Assembly: GCA_017621955.1 (NCBI GenBank)
Contig: JAGASB010000060.1
Span: 1-5,515 of the forward strand
DNA length: 5,515 nucleotides
Direction: 5' to 3'
From: Clostridia bacterium
GTDB lineage: Bacteria > Bacillota_A > Clostridia > Christensenellales > Borkfalkiaceae
Shown: positions 1 to 5,515 of the stretch, piece by piece
How the letters are laid out: each line of letters opens with the position of its first letter
How positions within the stretch are numbered: the stretch's first letter is position 1
Program-made: the position numbers and the translations under genes
Notes under the pieces: generated by a model
Databases searched by the model: none
The model's input: only the letters and a program-made list of their open reading frames with translations
What the model was told of the DNA's origin: nothing

Positions 1-818
1 GTGCGGCAATTGGCGCAGGAGTTTTTGCAGGAACAATACTTTTACTTGTAATTGGATTTATATTTGTAAAAGGCGCGCCACATTTATTTACTAATCCGCA
101 CTTGCTATTTGGTAAATATGAATTTGATAGTGAACAAATAACGATTTTACCTTCCATTATTACAACGCTTATGACGGTTGCATTGAGTTTGCTCATATCC
201 GTTCCTATCGGACTTTGCACGGCAATTTTCTTGAACGAATACGCAAAGAAAAACAACTTCTTTATCAAAATTATTCGTGGGGCAATCGACCTTTTGAATG
301 GCGTACCGTCTATTGTTTACGGACTTTTCGGTATGATAACGTTCGTTGCTTTAATAGGCGGAAAAAGTTCTATTCTTGCAGGTACGCTAACAATAAGCAT
401 AATGTTACTTCCTACAATCGTGCGTTCTACCGAAGAAAGTTTGAAATCGGTACAAGACGGTTTAAGAGAAGGAAGCTTTGCTCTTGGCGCAGGAAAAATG
501 AGAACGATATTTAAAATCGTGTTGCCGTCTGCGCTTCCCGGTATAATGTCAGCAATTATATTAAGTATGGGTAGAGTGATTGCGGAATCTGCTCCGTTCG
601 TTTATACAATGGGTTCGGTAATATCTGCAACACCAACGGGATATTTGGATGGTAATGCAACGCTTGCGGTTGCTCTCTATCAACTTGCGGGTGAAGGTTG
701 GTACGTGAACGAAGCGTATGCAACGGCAGTAGTTTTAATTATAATAGTGCTTGGATTAAACCTTTTAGCGCAACTTATTGCAGGAAAGCTCAACAAGAAA
801 TTACAAGGAGATAAATAA
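1..818 (+). CDS. pstA: PstA, phosphate ABC transporter permease subunit (5' partial)
   Basis: PstA is the second integral-membrane subunit of the high-affinity PstSCAB phosphate importer; it pairs with PstC and docks on PstB. The frame is open to the left edge (first full codon at 3), giving 271 visible residues before the TAA at 816-818. The TTG at 102 is internal, because the upstream codons encode a typical first membrane segment ending in FIFVKGAP, as in PstA. Since PstA is usually about 280-300 residues, only a short N-terminal piece is missing. Further hydrophobic segments lie at visible residues about 50-76, 101-119, 124-139, 180-201 and 240-261. The cytoplasmic EAA loop that contacts the ATPase is at about 156-175 (EGSFALGAG, then IVLP). 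The motif [12 protein letters not shown] is characteristic of PstA/PstC. The stop overlaps the pstB start by one base (TAATG). PstA is preferred over PstC because pstB follows directly. Confidence 0.93.
   Translation, partial: AAIGAGVFAGTILLLVIGFIFVKGAPHLFTNPHLLFGKYEFDSEQITILPSIITTLMTVALSLLISVPIGLCTAIFLNEYAKKNNFFIKIIRGAIDLLNGVPSIVYGLFGMITFVALIGGKSSILAGTLTISIMLLPTIVRSTEESLKSVQDGLREGSFALGAGKMRTIFKIVLPSALPGIMSAIILSMGRVIAESAPFVYTMGSVISATPTGYLDGNATLAVALYQLAGEGWYVNEAYATAVVLIIIVLGLNLLAQLIAGKLNKKLQGDK
805..810 (+). promoter_or_regulatory. Ribosome binding site of pstB
   Basis: AAGGAG lies inside the last codons of pstA, 7 bases before the pstB ATG at 818. It supports that start, and shows that pstB has its own ribosome site in addition to coupling through the one-base TAATG overlap. 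Confidence 0.8.
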
Positions 819-1597
819 TGAAGAATATAACACAAGCAAATGAATATGGTGGAAGTATTTCCGTTAAAAACGCCAACCTTTGGTACGGAGATTTTCAAGC
901 CTTGAAAGATATAAGTGTTGAAATACCAGAAAGACAAGTAACGGCATTTATTGGTCCGTCAGGTTGTGGTAAATCAACTTTCTTAAAATGTTTTAATCGT
1001 ATGAACGATTTAGTAGACGGTTGTAAAATCGAAGGGGAGTTTTATGTTGGCGGAACGAATATTTATGGGAAGATTGACGTGAACGAACTTCGTAAAAACG
1101 TTGGTATGGTATTCCAAAAACCCAATCCGTTCCCGATGAGCGTTTACGATAATATCGCATACGGTCCAAGAACGTTTGGGATTAGAAAGCACGCTGATTT
1201 GGATGAAATCGTAGAAAAATCTCTTCGTCAAGCAGCAATGTGGGATGAATTAAAAGATAGATTAAATAAATCCGCATTAGGGCTTTCTGGTGGTCAGCAA
1301 CAACGTCTTTGTATTGCACGTTCGCTTGCGGCAAATCCCAAAATTCTACTTATGGACGAACCTACGTCGGCACTCGATCCTATTTCTACGGGTAAAATAG
1401 AAGAATTGATGGAAGAACTGAAAAAGGATATCACCATCGTTATTGTAACGCACAATATGCAACAAGCAACCCGTATTGCAGACAAAACGGCGTTCTTCCT
1501 TTTAGGCGAGCTCGTTGAATTTGGTAATACCGATGATATCTTTACGTCGCCAAAAGATGAACGCACTGAAAGATATATTACGGGTAGATTTGGTTAA
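818..1597 (+). CDS. pstB: PstB, phosphate ABC transporter ATP-binding protein
   Basis: PstB is the cytoplasmic ATPase that powers phosphate import through PstC/PstA. At 259 residues it has normal family length. All ABC motifs are present: Walker [10 protein letters not shown] at residues 46-54, Q-loop Gln100 in FQKPNPFP, signature LSGGQQQR at 156-163, Walker B ILLMDE at 176-181 with catalytic Glu181, D-loop SALD at 184-187, and switch His212 in VTHNM. The stretch CFNRMNDL after Walker A and the C-terminal YITGRFG are hallmarks that separate PstB from other ABC ATPases. The ATG at 818 overlaps the pstA stop and has a good ribosome site. In the known system PhoU contacts the PstB/PhoR complex to report phosphate status, which fits phoU being the next gene. 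Nothing in the sequence suggests loss of function. Confidence 0.98.
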   Translation: MKNITQANEYGGSISVKNANLWYGDFQALKDISVEIPERQVTAFIGPSGCGKSTFLKCFNRMNDLVDGCKIEGEFYVGGTNIYGKIDVNELRKNVGMVFQKPNPFPMSVYDNIAYGPRTFGIRKHADLDEIVEKSLRQAAMWDELKDRLNKSALGLSGGQQQRLCIARSLAANPKILLMDEPTSALDPISTGKIEELMEELKKDITIVIVTHNMQQATRIADKTAFFLLGELVEFGNTDDIFTSPKDERTERYITGRFG

Positions 1598-1600
1598 TAC

Positions 1601-1628
1601 TTGATTTTTTCTAAAAAAATAGTATAAT
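1601..1628 (+). promoter_or_regulatory. Candidate promoter ahead of phoU (weakly supported)
   Basis: TTGATT (1601-1606) and TATAAT (1623-1628) are separated by 16 bases, close to the housekeeping sigma-70/SigA consensus. The geometry argues against a normal use: a start about 7 bases after the -10 box would fall near 1635, inside or past the phoU Shine-Dalgarno site (AGGAG 1631-1635), giving a nearly leaderless message. It may be a chance match in AT-rich DNA. Confidence 0.3.
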
Positions 1629-1630
1629 AA

Positions 1631-1635
1631 AGGAG
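1631..1635 (+). promoter_or_regulatory. Ribosome binding site of phoU
   Basis: AGGAG (within AAAGGAG 1629-1635) sits 9 bases before the ATG at 1645 and fixes the phoU start. It overlaps the region where the candidate promoter at 1601-1628 would start transcription. Confidence 0.8.
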
Positions 1636-1644
1636 TAAAATAAA

Positions 1645-2298
1645 ATGTCGATAAGAAAATTATTTGAAGAAGAGCTTGCTGGATTAAAAACAGAGCTTGT
1701 AGAAATGTGCCGTTTAACCGAGCAAATGCTGGATAATGCGATTACGGCGCTTATCAATCGTGATAGAGAGCTTGGGAAAAGCATCGGGCAAATGGATAAG
1801 CGCGTAGACGAATATGAAATGGACATCGAAAAACGCTGTATGCGTATTCTTTTGAAACAACAACCGGTTGCAAAGGATTTTAGAGAAGTATCTACAGCAC
1901 TTAAAATGATAACGGATATCGAACGCTTTGGAGATCAGGCAAGCGATATCGGGGATTTGGTTTATACGATGCCCGGAGACAAATACATTAAAGAACTTAC
2001 GCATATTAAGGCGATGGGGAATCTTGCTGTAAAAATGGTTCGTGAAAGCGTAAACTCGTTTATAAATAATAACGAGGTGCTGGCAGACGAAGTGATTAAT
2101 CTTGACGATGAGATGGACGATTTGTTTTTAACGGTTAAGGAAGAACTTATCGAACTTATTAAAAAAGATGGTAAAAACGGCGACCAAGCCATCGAACTTA
2201 TGATGGTTGCTAAATATTTAGAAAGAATCGGAGACCACGCTGTAAATGTTTGCGAGTGGACGAAATATAACGAAACAGGAGTACACACGAAAGTCTAA
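1645..2298 (+). CDS. phoU: PhoU, phosphate signalling and transport regulator
   Basis: PhoU is a cytoplasmic, metal-binding all-helical protein that links the Pst transporter to the PhoR kinase and keeps the Pho regulon off when phosphate is plentiful. The 217 residues match the family length and contain the two repeated PhoU helical bundles. The first has an acidic metal-ligand segment around D55-E58-D60 and the signature DIERFGDQASDI at 91-102. The second has D154/D155/D158 and YLERIGDHAVNV at 191-202. The N-terminal helix (residues 5-30) and helix starts such as VAKDFREV (75-82) are also typical. The ATG is supported by AGGAG 9 bases upstream. The gene follows pstB after 47 bases and its stop overlaps the next start by one base (TAATG). 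Position between the transporter and the two-component genes fits its bridging role. Confidence 0.96.
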   Translation: MSIRKLFEEELAGLKTELVEMCRLTEQMLDNAITALINRDRELGKSIGQMDKRVDEYEMDIEKRCMRILLKQQPVAKDFREVSTALKMITDIERFGDQASDIGDLVYTMPGDKYIKELTHIKAMGNLAVKMVRESVNSFINNNEVLADEVINLDDEMDDLFLTVKEELIELIKKDGKNGDQAIELMMVAKYLERIGDHAVNVCEWTKYNETGVHTKV

Positions 2299-2963
2299 TG
2301 AAAGAACTTATTTATATCGTTGAAGATGATGAAGGAATACAAGAAGTCTATGAGGGCGCTTTTGAGGACGTTTATGAAACGAAGATTTTTTCAAACGGCG
2401 CTGACTTTTTCAAGGTGTTTGAAAAGGAACGCCCTGAACTTGTAATTCTTGATATAATGCTCCCCGATATGGATGGCTACACGATATTAACCAAAATACG
2501 TGAAATCGACGAACGGTTGCCGGTAATTTGCGTTAGTGCGAAATCAGATGAAATTAGCTTCGTGAAAGGGCTTAATAAAGGTGCGGACGATTATATGGCA
2601 AAGCCATTTTCCGTACTGGAATTGCTCGCAAGGGTGAAAACCAATTTAAGAAGAACAAAGCTTTACGTGACGAATGCAGACGGGTTTACGATTGACAGTA
2701 ACTTATATAAAGCATTTTATAAAGGTGTTGATTTGGGTTTAACGATAAAAGAGTTTAAGCTTTTGAAACTGCTCATAGGAAAAGCAGGCGTTACGATTGA
2801 GCGAGAAGATTTATTTAAGGAAGTGTGGGGTGAGGATTTTATGGGCGAATCCAGAACGCTCGATATGCACATCGCAGCACTTCGGGAAAAGATAAAACAA
2901 GCAGGGGGCAAAGACGGTATCGTGACCGTGCGTGGCGTAGGGTATCGTTTTGAAAATAAATGA
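2298..2963 (+). CDS. phoB: PhoB/PhoP-type response regulator (OmpR family)
   Basis: This 221-residue transcription factor would be phosphorylated by the kinase encoded next and bind Pho-regulon promoters. The receiver domain (about 3-118) has the acidic pocket E9-D10-D11, phospho-acceptor Asp52 in LDIMLPDMDG, switch Ser80 and Lys102 in KPF. The C-terminal winged-helix domain (about 125-219) has TIKEFKLLKLL, the recognition-helix region SRTLDMHIAALREKI and the closing VRGVGYRF. The nearest AGGAG (2277-2281) is 16 bases before the ATG, too far for efficient independent initiation, so coupling to phoU through TAATG is likely. The stop overlaps the kinase gene by four bases (ATGA). Sequence alone identifies only the OmpR/PhoB class; the specific phosphate role comes from the neighbours. 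In Bacillus nomenclature it would be PhoP. Confidence 0.93.
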   Translation: MKELIYIVEDDEGIQEVYEGAFEDVYETKIFSNGADFFKVFEKERPELVILDIMLPDMDGYTILTKIREIDERLPVICVSAKSDEISFVKGLNKGADDYMAKPFSVLELLARVKTNLRRTKLYVTNADGFTIDSNLYKAFYKGVDLGLTIKEFKLLKLLIGKAGVTIEREDLFKEVWGEDFMGESRTLDMHIAALREKIKQAGGKDGIVTVRGVGYRFENK

Positions 2964-4651
2964 GAAAGAAATTATTTTTTCAATTCTTCGCAATTACGTT
3001 TCTTTCCGTAGTTTTAATGTTTGTTTGCGGGATTATCGCCGTCAATTTAAACTCAAAAGAAATGATGCGAGAAAGGCTTGCGGAAGAAACACAATTAGCG
3101 TGCGAGCTGGTTAACGAAGAAGGCGATTTTGAAAACTTCGCAAAGTATGAGAATAACAGTGCGTTCCGAGTAACGATTATGGATTTGGATGGAACCGTGC
3201 TGTATGAAACCGATACGAAATCGCCCCTCGAAAACCATGTTGATCGTGCGGAAGTTAAGTACGCATTGGAAGGAAAACCGCAAACGGTAGAAAGATATTC
3301 CGAAACGTTTGGCTATAATATGACCTATTATGCTATGAAAACAACGCTCTCTGATAATTCGGAAGTTATCGTTCGCTTGGCGGTTAAAAGTAGCCAAATC
3401 ACCGAATATTTTAATTTAGCGATTCCGATTATGGTTATCGTATTGGTAGTTGCGTTAATTGTTTCATTGATTTTGGCGGAATTGTTCTCAAGAAAGTTTT
3501 CTAATAAATTCGTGGAAGTGGGGCAAAGCTTAAGAAGTTTAAATGCAAGCTGTTACGAGCCGATAAAAACGGATTCCAGCGAGCCTGAACTGTTTTCCAT
3601 CCTGAATGAAATTAACGTGTTGAATGAAAATACGCATAATAACATGCAAAGGATTGCCGATGAACAACAGAAATTGATGACCGTTTTAGAAAACGTTTCG
3701 CAGGGCATTGTTGCAATTGACGCAGATAAAAAGGTGCTGTTTGCGAACAAAAGTATTTTGGGGCTGTTTTCCGCTGAGCCTAACGTTATAGGGAAAGAGT
3801 TTGTCTATTTGATTGACGATATGGCATTGTATGAAAAAATATCCAGACATTTAGGCGACGACTATGCTTCGGAATATGAATATAAAGGGAAACAGATATC
3901 GGTCGTTATTAGAAGAATCGCCGACGAAAACGTAGCGTCTATCGTTATATTGTCCGACGTGACGCAAGAAAAGGCAATGGCAAAGCAAAAGAGCGACTTT
4001 TTTGCAAATGCTTCGCATGAATTAAAAACGCCTGTTACGGTAATGCAAGGGCTTTCGGAAATTCTCTTGGAAAAAGAAACGATTGATGAAGGCTCTAAAA
4101 AACAGATTGAGCGTATTCATAAAGAAAGTATGCGTCTGGGTTCTTTGATTTCCGATATGCTGAAATTGAGCAAATTGGAAAGAGGCGAAGAAGCGGAAGT
4201 CGCTTATTCGAACGTGAACTTAAAAGAAGTGGCGTTAGAAGTAGTAGCGGAACTTTCGGGTGAAATAGCGGAAAAGAATTTGGCGGTTACAATCAATGGC
4301 GCAGGTGTGATTTCGGCAGAGGGTAAGAAAATTTACGAACTGATAGAAAATCTCTGCTCTAATGCAGTACATTATAATAAACCAAATGGTAAAATCGACA
4401 TTCTAATCACGGAAGATGAGGAAACAGTATCCATCAAAGTTTCTGATACGGGTATAGGTATTGAAAAGGAACATTTACCGCGACTTTGCGAGCGATTCTA
4501 CCGTGTGGATAAATCGCATTCAAAAAAGACGGGAGGAACAGGATTAGGGCTTGCGATTGTCAAACATATCTGTGTTTTGTATAATGCAAAGCTTTCCATT
4601 GAAAGCGATTTTGGTTTAGGAACAAGCGTAACCGTATCTTTCCATAAATAA
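2960..4651 (+). CDS. phoR: PhoR-type sensor histidine kinase
   Basis: This 563-residue membrane kinase would phosphorylate the adjacent regulator when the Pst/PhoU complex signals phosphate limitation. Layout: membrane helix at about 9-28, extracytoplasmic domain about 30-150, second helix about 153-176, HAMP-like linker to about 230, PAS domain about 235-335, then the kinase core. The outer domain carries a pattern typical of PhoR-type Cache-like sensors: RVTIMDLDGTVL, ENHVDRAEV, ALEG and RYSETFGYNMTYYA. The H-box FFANASHELKTP contains phospho-acceptor His353. The ATPase domain has N-box Asn464/Asn468, G1 DTGIGI at 496-501, an F-box ERFYRVD and G2 TGGTGLGL at 524-531. All catalytic motifs are intact. 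The start overlaps the regulator stop (ATGA) and lacks a convincing ribosome site, so translation is probably by re-initiation. An intrinsic terminator follows directly. Confidence 0.94.
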   Translation: MRKKLFFQFFAITFLSVVLMFVCGIIAVNLNSKEMMRERLAEETQLACELVNEEGDFENFAKYENNSAFRVTIMDLDGTVLYETDTKSPLENHVDRAEVKYALEGKPQTVERYSETFGYNMTYYAMKTTLSDNSEVIVRLAVKSSQITEYFNLAIPIMVIVLVVALIVSLILAELFSRKFSNKFVEVGQSLRSLNASCYEPIKTDSSEPELFSILNEINVLNENTHNNMQRIADEQQKLMTVLENVSQGIVAIDADKKVLFANKSILGLFSAEPNVIGKEFVYLIDDMALYEKISRHLGDDYASEYEYKGKQISVVIRRIADENVASIVILSDVTQEKAMAKQKSDFFANASHELKTPVTVMQGLSEILLEKETIDEGSKKQIERIHKESMRLGSLISDMLKLSKLERGEEAEVAYSNVNLKEVALEVVAELSGEIAEKNLAVTINGAGVISAEGKKIYELIENLCSNAVHYNKPNGKIDILITEDEETVSIKVSDTGIGIEKEHLPRLCERFYRVDKSHSKKTGGTGLGLAIVKHICVLYNAKLSIESDFGLGTSVTVSFHK

Positions 4652-4657
4652 GAAATA

Positions 4658-4708
4658 AAGTCCTTGTAGATATTTTAGATATTTACAGGGACTTGTTTTT
4701 TATTTTTT
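4658..4708 (+). terminator. Rho-independent terminator after phoR
   Basis: Arms 4658-4672 (AAGTCCTTGTAGATA) and 4680-4694 (TATTTACAGGGACTT) form a 15-base-pair stem with two G-U wobbles and no mismatch, closing a 7-base loop. Two runs of six T (4696-4701 and 4703-4708) follow. It begins 7 bases after the phoR stop. It should end the pst-phoU-pho operon transcript and insulate the next unit from it. Confidence 0.9.
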
Positions 4709-4750
4709 AAATTGTAAGAAAAATTATATAAAAACGTTTGCAAAATTATA
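4709..4750 (+). repeat. Short AT-rich near-direct repeats upstream of the ribbon-helix-helix gene
   Basis: AAATTGTA (4709), AAATTATA (4721) and AAATTATA (4743) recur, with the 8-base palindrome AAACGTTT at 4732-4739 in the gap. Start points are spaced 12, 11 and 11 bases apart, roughly one helical turn. The array ends beside the -10 box and covers the -35 box. It could be an operator, an UP-like or curved A-tract element, or simple AT-rich coincidence. Confidence 0.3.
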
Positions 4751-4765
4751 AAATGGGTATATAAT
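4738..4765 (+). promoter_or_regulatory. Promoter for the ribbon-helix-helix/clpB unit
   Basis: A perfect -10 TATAAT (4760-4765) is preceded by TTGCAA (4738-4743, 4 of 6 matches to TTGACA) with a 16-base spacer. Predicted initiation near 4772 leaves a short leader containing the ribosome site at 4775-4780. The position directly after a strong terminator makes a promoter here necessary. No CIRCE inverted repeat (HrcA) or tandem CtsR heptamers are visible. Confidence 0.65.
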
Positions 4766-4774
4766 ATATGAAAA

Positions 4775-4780
4775 AAGGAG
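4775..4780 (+). promoter_or_regulatory. Ribosome binding site of the ribbon-helix-helix gene
   Basis: AAGGAG sits 6 bases before the ATG at 4787, followed by a further purine run (AGGGG). It clearly supports that start codon. Confidence 0.8.
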
Positions 4781-4786
4781 AGGGGT

Positions 4787-5428
4787 ATGTCAAAATCAGT
4801 TTATAGTTTGGTATTAAATGACGATGTAGTAGAACTTGTAGATAAATTGGCGAGAGTTAACGAATGTAGCAGGTCCCACATGATAGAAAAAATATTAGCA
4901 GAGGCAGTTTCTTATGAAACGCCTGTAATTCGTGCTAATAATTTATTTGATGAAATAGAAAGATTGATTGGAGAAGGCGATATGATGAGATTTTTAGAAG
5001 AGCCTTCACGCTATATGGCTTCGATTTTATCGGCGTTACCTTATCGATATAATCCTGCGATTAAGTATAATGTAGAACTTTTCCCTCATTCCAACTATTT
5101 AGGACAATTAAAAATAACCCTGCGAACACAAAATCCCACTTTAACCAGTTTGTTAAATGCTTTTTATCAATTATTTACGATACTTGAAAAAAGATATTAT
5201 AATCCTAACGCACAATATGAATTCAACGGTATTAAGTTTATTAGGGTATTAGATTTTCCGAATGTAGAACTTACAACGCAACAATTAGCCGAATTAATAA
5301 CTGAGTATGTGAAAAACTTTAATGAACTCTTAAATATTTTCTTGTCTAATCAAGACGATGAGAAGGTAGCCTTTACCTTGGTAGAAAAGAGTTTTAATGA
5401 ATTGTTTGATAGAGAAATAATAATATAA
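4787..5428 (+). CDS. Ribbon-helix-helix (CopG-like) DNA-binding protein with unknown C-terminal domain
   Basis: I do not recognise this 213-residue protein as a named family. Residues about 3-43 fit a ribbon-helix-helix fold: a short beta strand (KSVYSLVL, 3-10), helix A (about 12-25, DVVELVDKLARV), a turn, and helix B opening with S28-R29-S30 (SRSHMIEKILAEAV), the usual phosphate-contacting N-cap in CopG-type proteins. Such proteins dimerise and insert the strand pair into the DNA major groove. Residues about 50-213 have mixed strand/helix character, rich in Tyr, Phe, Asn and Leu, with no catalytic motif, signal peptide or membrane segment that I can see; an effector-binding or oligomerisation domain is possible. 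The length rules out a bare CopG/Arc-type repressor of 45-90 residues. Hand-counted GC is about 34% over 4801-5160 versus 39% over 4021-4380 in phoR. The gene has its own promoter and lies 19 bases before clpB, so control of clpB or of its own operon is plausible but unproven. Confidence 0.7.
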   Translation: MSKSVYSLVLNDDVVELVDKLARVNECSRSHMIEKILAEAVSYETPVIRANNLFDEIERLIGEGDMMRFLEEPSRYMASILSALPYRYNPAIKYNVELFPHSNYLGQLKITLRTQNPTLTSLLNAFYQLFTILEKRYYNPNAQYEFNGIKFIRVLDFPNVELTTQQLAELITEYVKNFNELLNIFLSNQDDEKVAFTLVEKSFNELFDREIII

Positions 5429-5431
5429 ACT

Positions 5432-5440
5432 AAAGGAGGT
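5432..5440 (+). promoter_or_regulatory. Strong ribosome binding site of clpB
   Basis: AAAGGAGGT is an essentially full-length Shine-Dalgarno match, 7 bases before the ATG at 5448. It lies within the 19-base gap after the upstream gene and predicts high translation of clpB from a shared transcript. Confidence 0.85.
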
Positions 5441-5447
5441 ATAGTTT

Positions 5448-5515
5448 ATGAATGCTGAAAAATTTACACAAAAATCAATTGAAGCGTTAAATGCTGCAAC
5501 TGCGTTGGCAAATGA
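5448..5515 (+). CDS. clpB: ClpB ATP-dependent disaggregase (3' partial, first 22 residues)
   Basis: Only 22 full codons are inside the window, but the start MNAEKFTQKSIEAL followed by an alanine-rich helix (NAATALA) is typical of clostridial ClpB. It corresponds to the first helix of the Clp N-terminal domain, which engages aggregated substrates. ClpB is a cytosolic hexameric AAA+ unfoldase that rescues aggregated proteins with DnaK, and is usually heat-shock regulated. ClpC is less likely, since it normally opens with a MMFGRFTERA-like sequence. The ATP-binding domains lie beyond the right edge, so intactness cannot be judged. The gene is preceded by a near-perfect ribosome site and probably shares a transcript with the ribbon-helix-helix gene upstream. 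Confidence 0.8.
   Translation, partial: MNAEKFTQKSIEALNAATALAN

Noticed and set aside
102..104. TTG as the start of pstA
   Set aside because: The reading frame is open to the left edge and the upstream codons encode a PstA-like first membrane helix, so this TTG is an internal leucine codon.
1598..1644. Pho box (tandem TTAACA-type repeats) before phoU
   Set aside because: The gap is only 47 bases and contains no tandem TTAACA-like hexamers; any Pho box should be upstream of the window.
680..3750. Minus-strand and alternate-frame open frames of about 60-108 codons inside pstA, pstB, phoU, phoB and phoR
   Set aside because: They lie wholly or mostly within well-supported genes, show no family features and have no ribosome sites of note. 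They are frame shadows.
4709..4786. CIRCE (HrcA) or CtsR operator for the clpB unit
   Set aside because: There is no TTAGCACTC-type inverted repeat. The only CtsR-like piece is a single GTCAAAA at 4789-4795, inside the coding start, with no tandem partner.
4787..5428. Antitoxin of a toxin-antitoxin pair, suggested by the ribbon-helix-helix head
   Set aside because: The protein is 213 residues, far longer than typical antitoxins of this class, and the next gene is clpB rather than a small toxin. No small frame fits between them.
5448..5515. ClpC rather than ClpB
   Set aside because: The MNAEKFTQKSIEAL opening resembles clostridial ClpB and not the MMFGRFTERA-type ClpC start. Only 22 residues are visible, so some doubt remains.

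Overview
The window reads as chromosomal DNA from a low-GC Gram-positive bacterium, most likely a member of the Clostridia. The reasons are strong AGGAG-type Shine-Dalgarno sites, mostly TAA stops, AT-rich intergenic DNA, and protein sequences closest in style to clostridial Pst/Pho proteins and clostridial ClpB. I cannot name a genus. All genes lie on the + strand. No intergenic gap exceeds about 140 bases.

Positions 1-4651 hold the downstream part of a phosphate-uptake and phosphate-sensing operon: pstA (5' end cut off by the window), pstB, phoU, a PhoB/PhoP-type response regulator and a PhoR-type histidine kinase. Three junctions overlap by 1, 1 and 4 bases (pstA/pstB, phoU/regulator, regulator/kinase), which points to translational coupling. 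The only real gap is 47 bases between pstB and phoU. PstA and PstB are the second permease subunit and the ATPase of the high-affinity phosphate ABC importer. PhoU is the link between the transporter and PhoR. PhoR and its regulator would read out transporter state and control the regulon. The set therefore forms a transport-plus-sensor circuit, presumably with pstS and pstC upstream of the window. A strong intrinsic terminator (4658-4708) closes the unit.

Positions 4709-5515 hold a second transcription unit. A promoter-like sequence (4738-4765) precedes a 213-residue protein with an N-terminal ribbon-helix-helix DNA-binding domain and a C-terminal region I do not recognise. Nineteen bases later, behind a near-perfect Shine-Dalgarno site, begins a gene whose first 22 residues match the N-terminus of the ClpB disaggregase. 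The unfamiliar part of the window is this regulator-like gene placed directly ahead of clpB. It could be a local heat-shock or proteostasis regulator, but that is inference from position and domain only.

The phosphate operon is otherwise ordinary, with all expected catalytic motifs intact.
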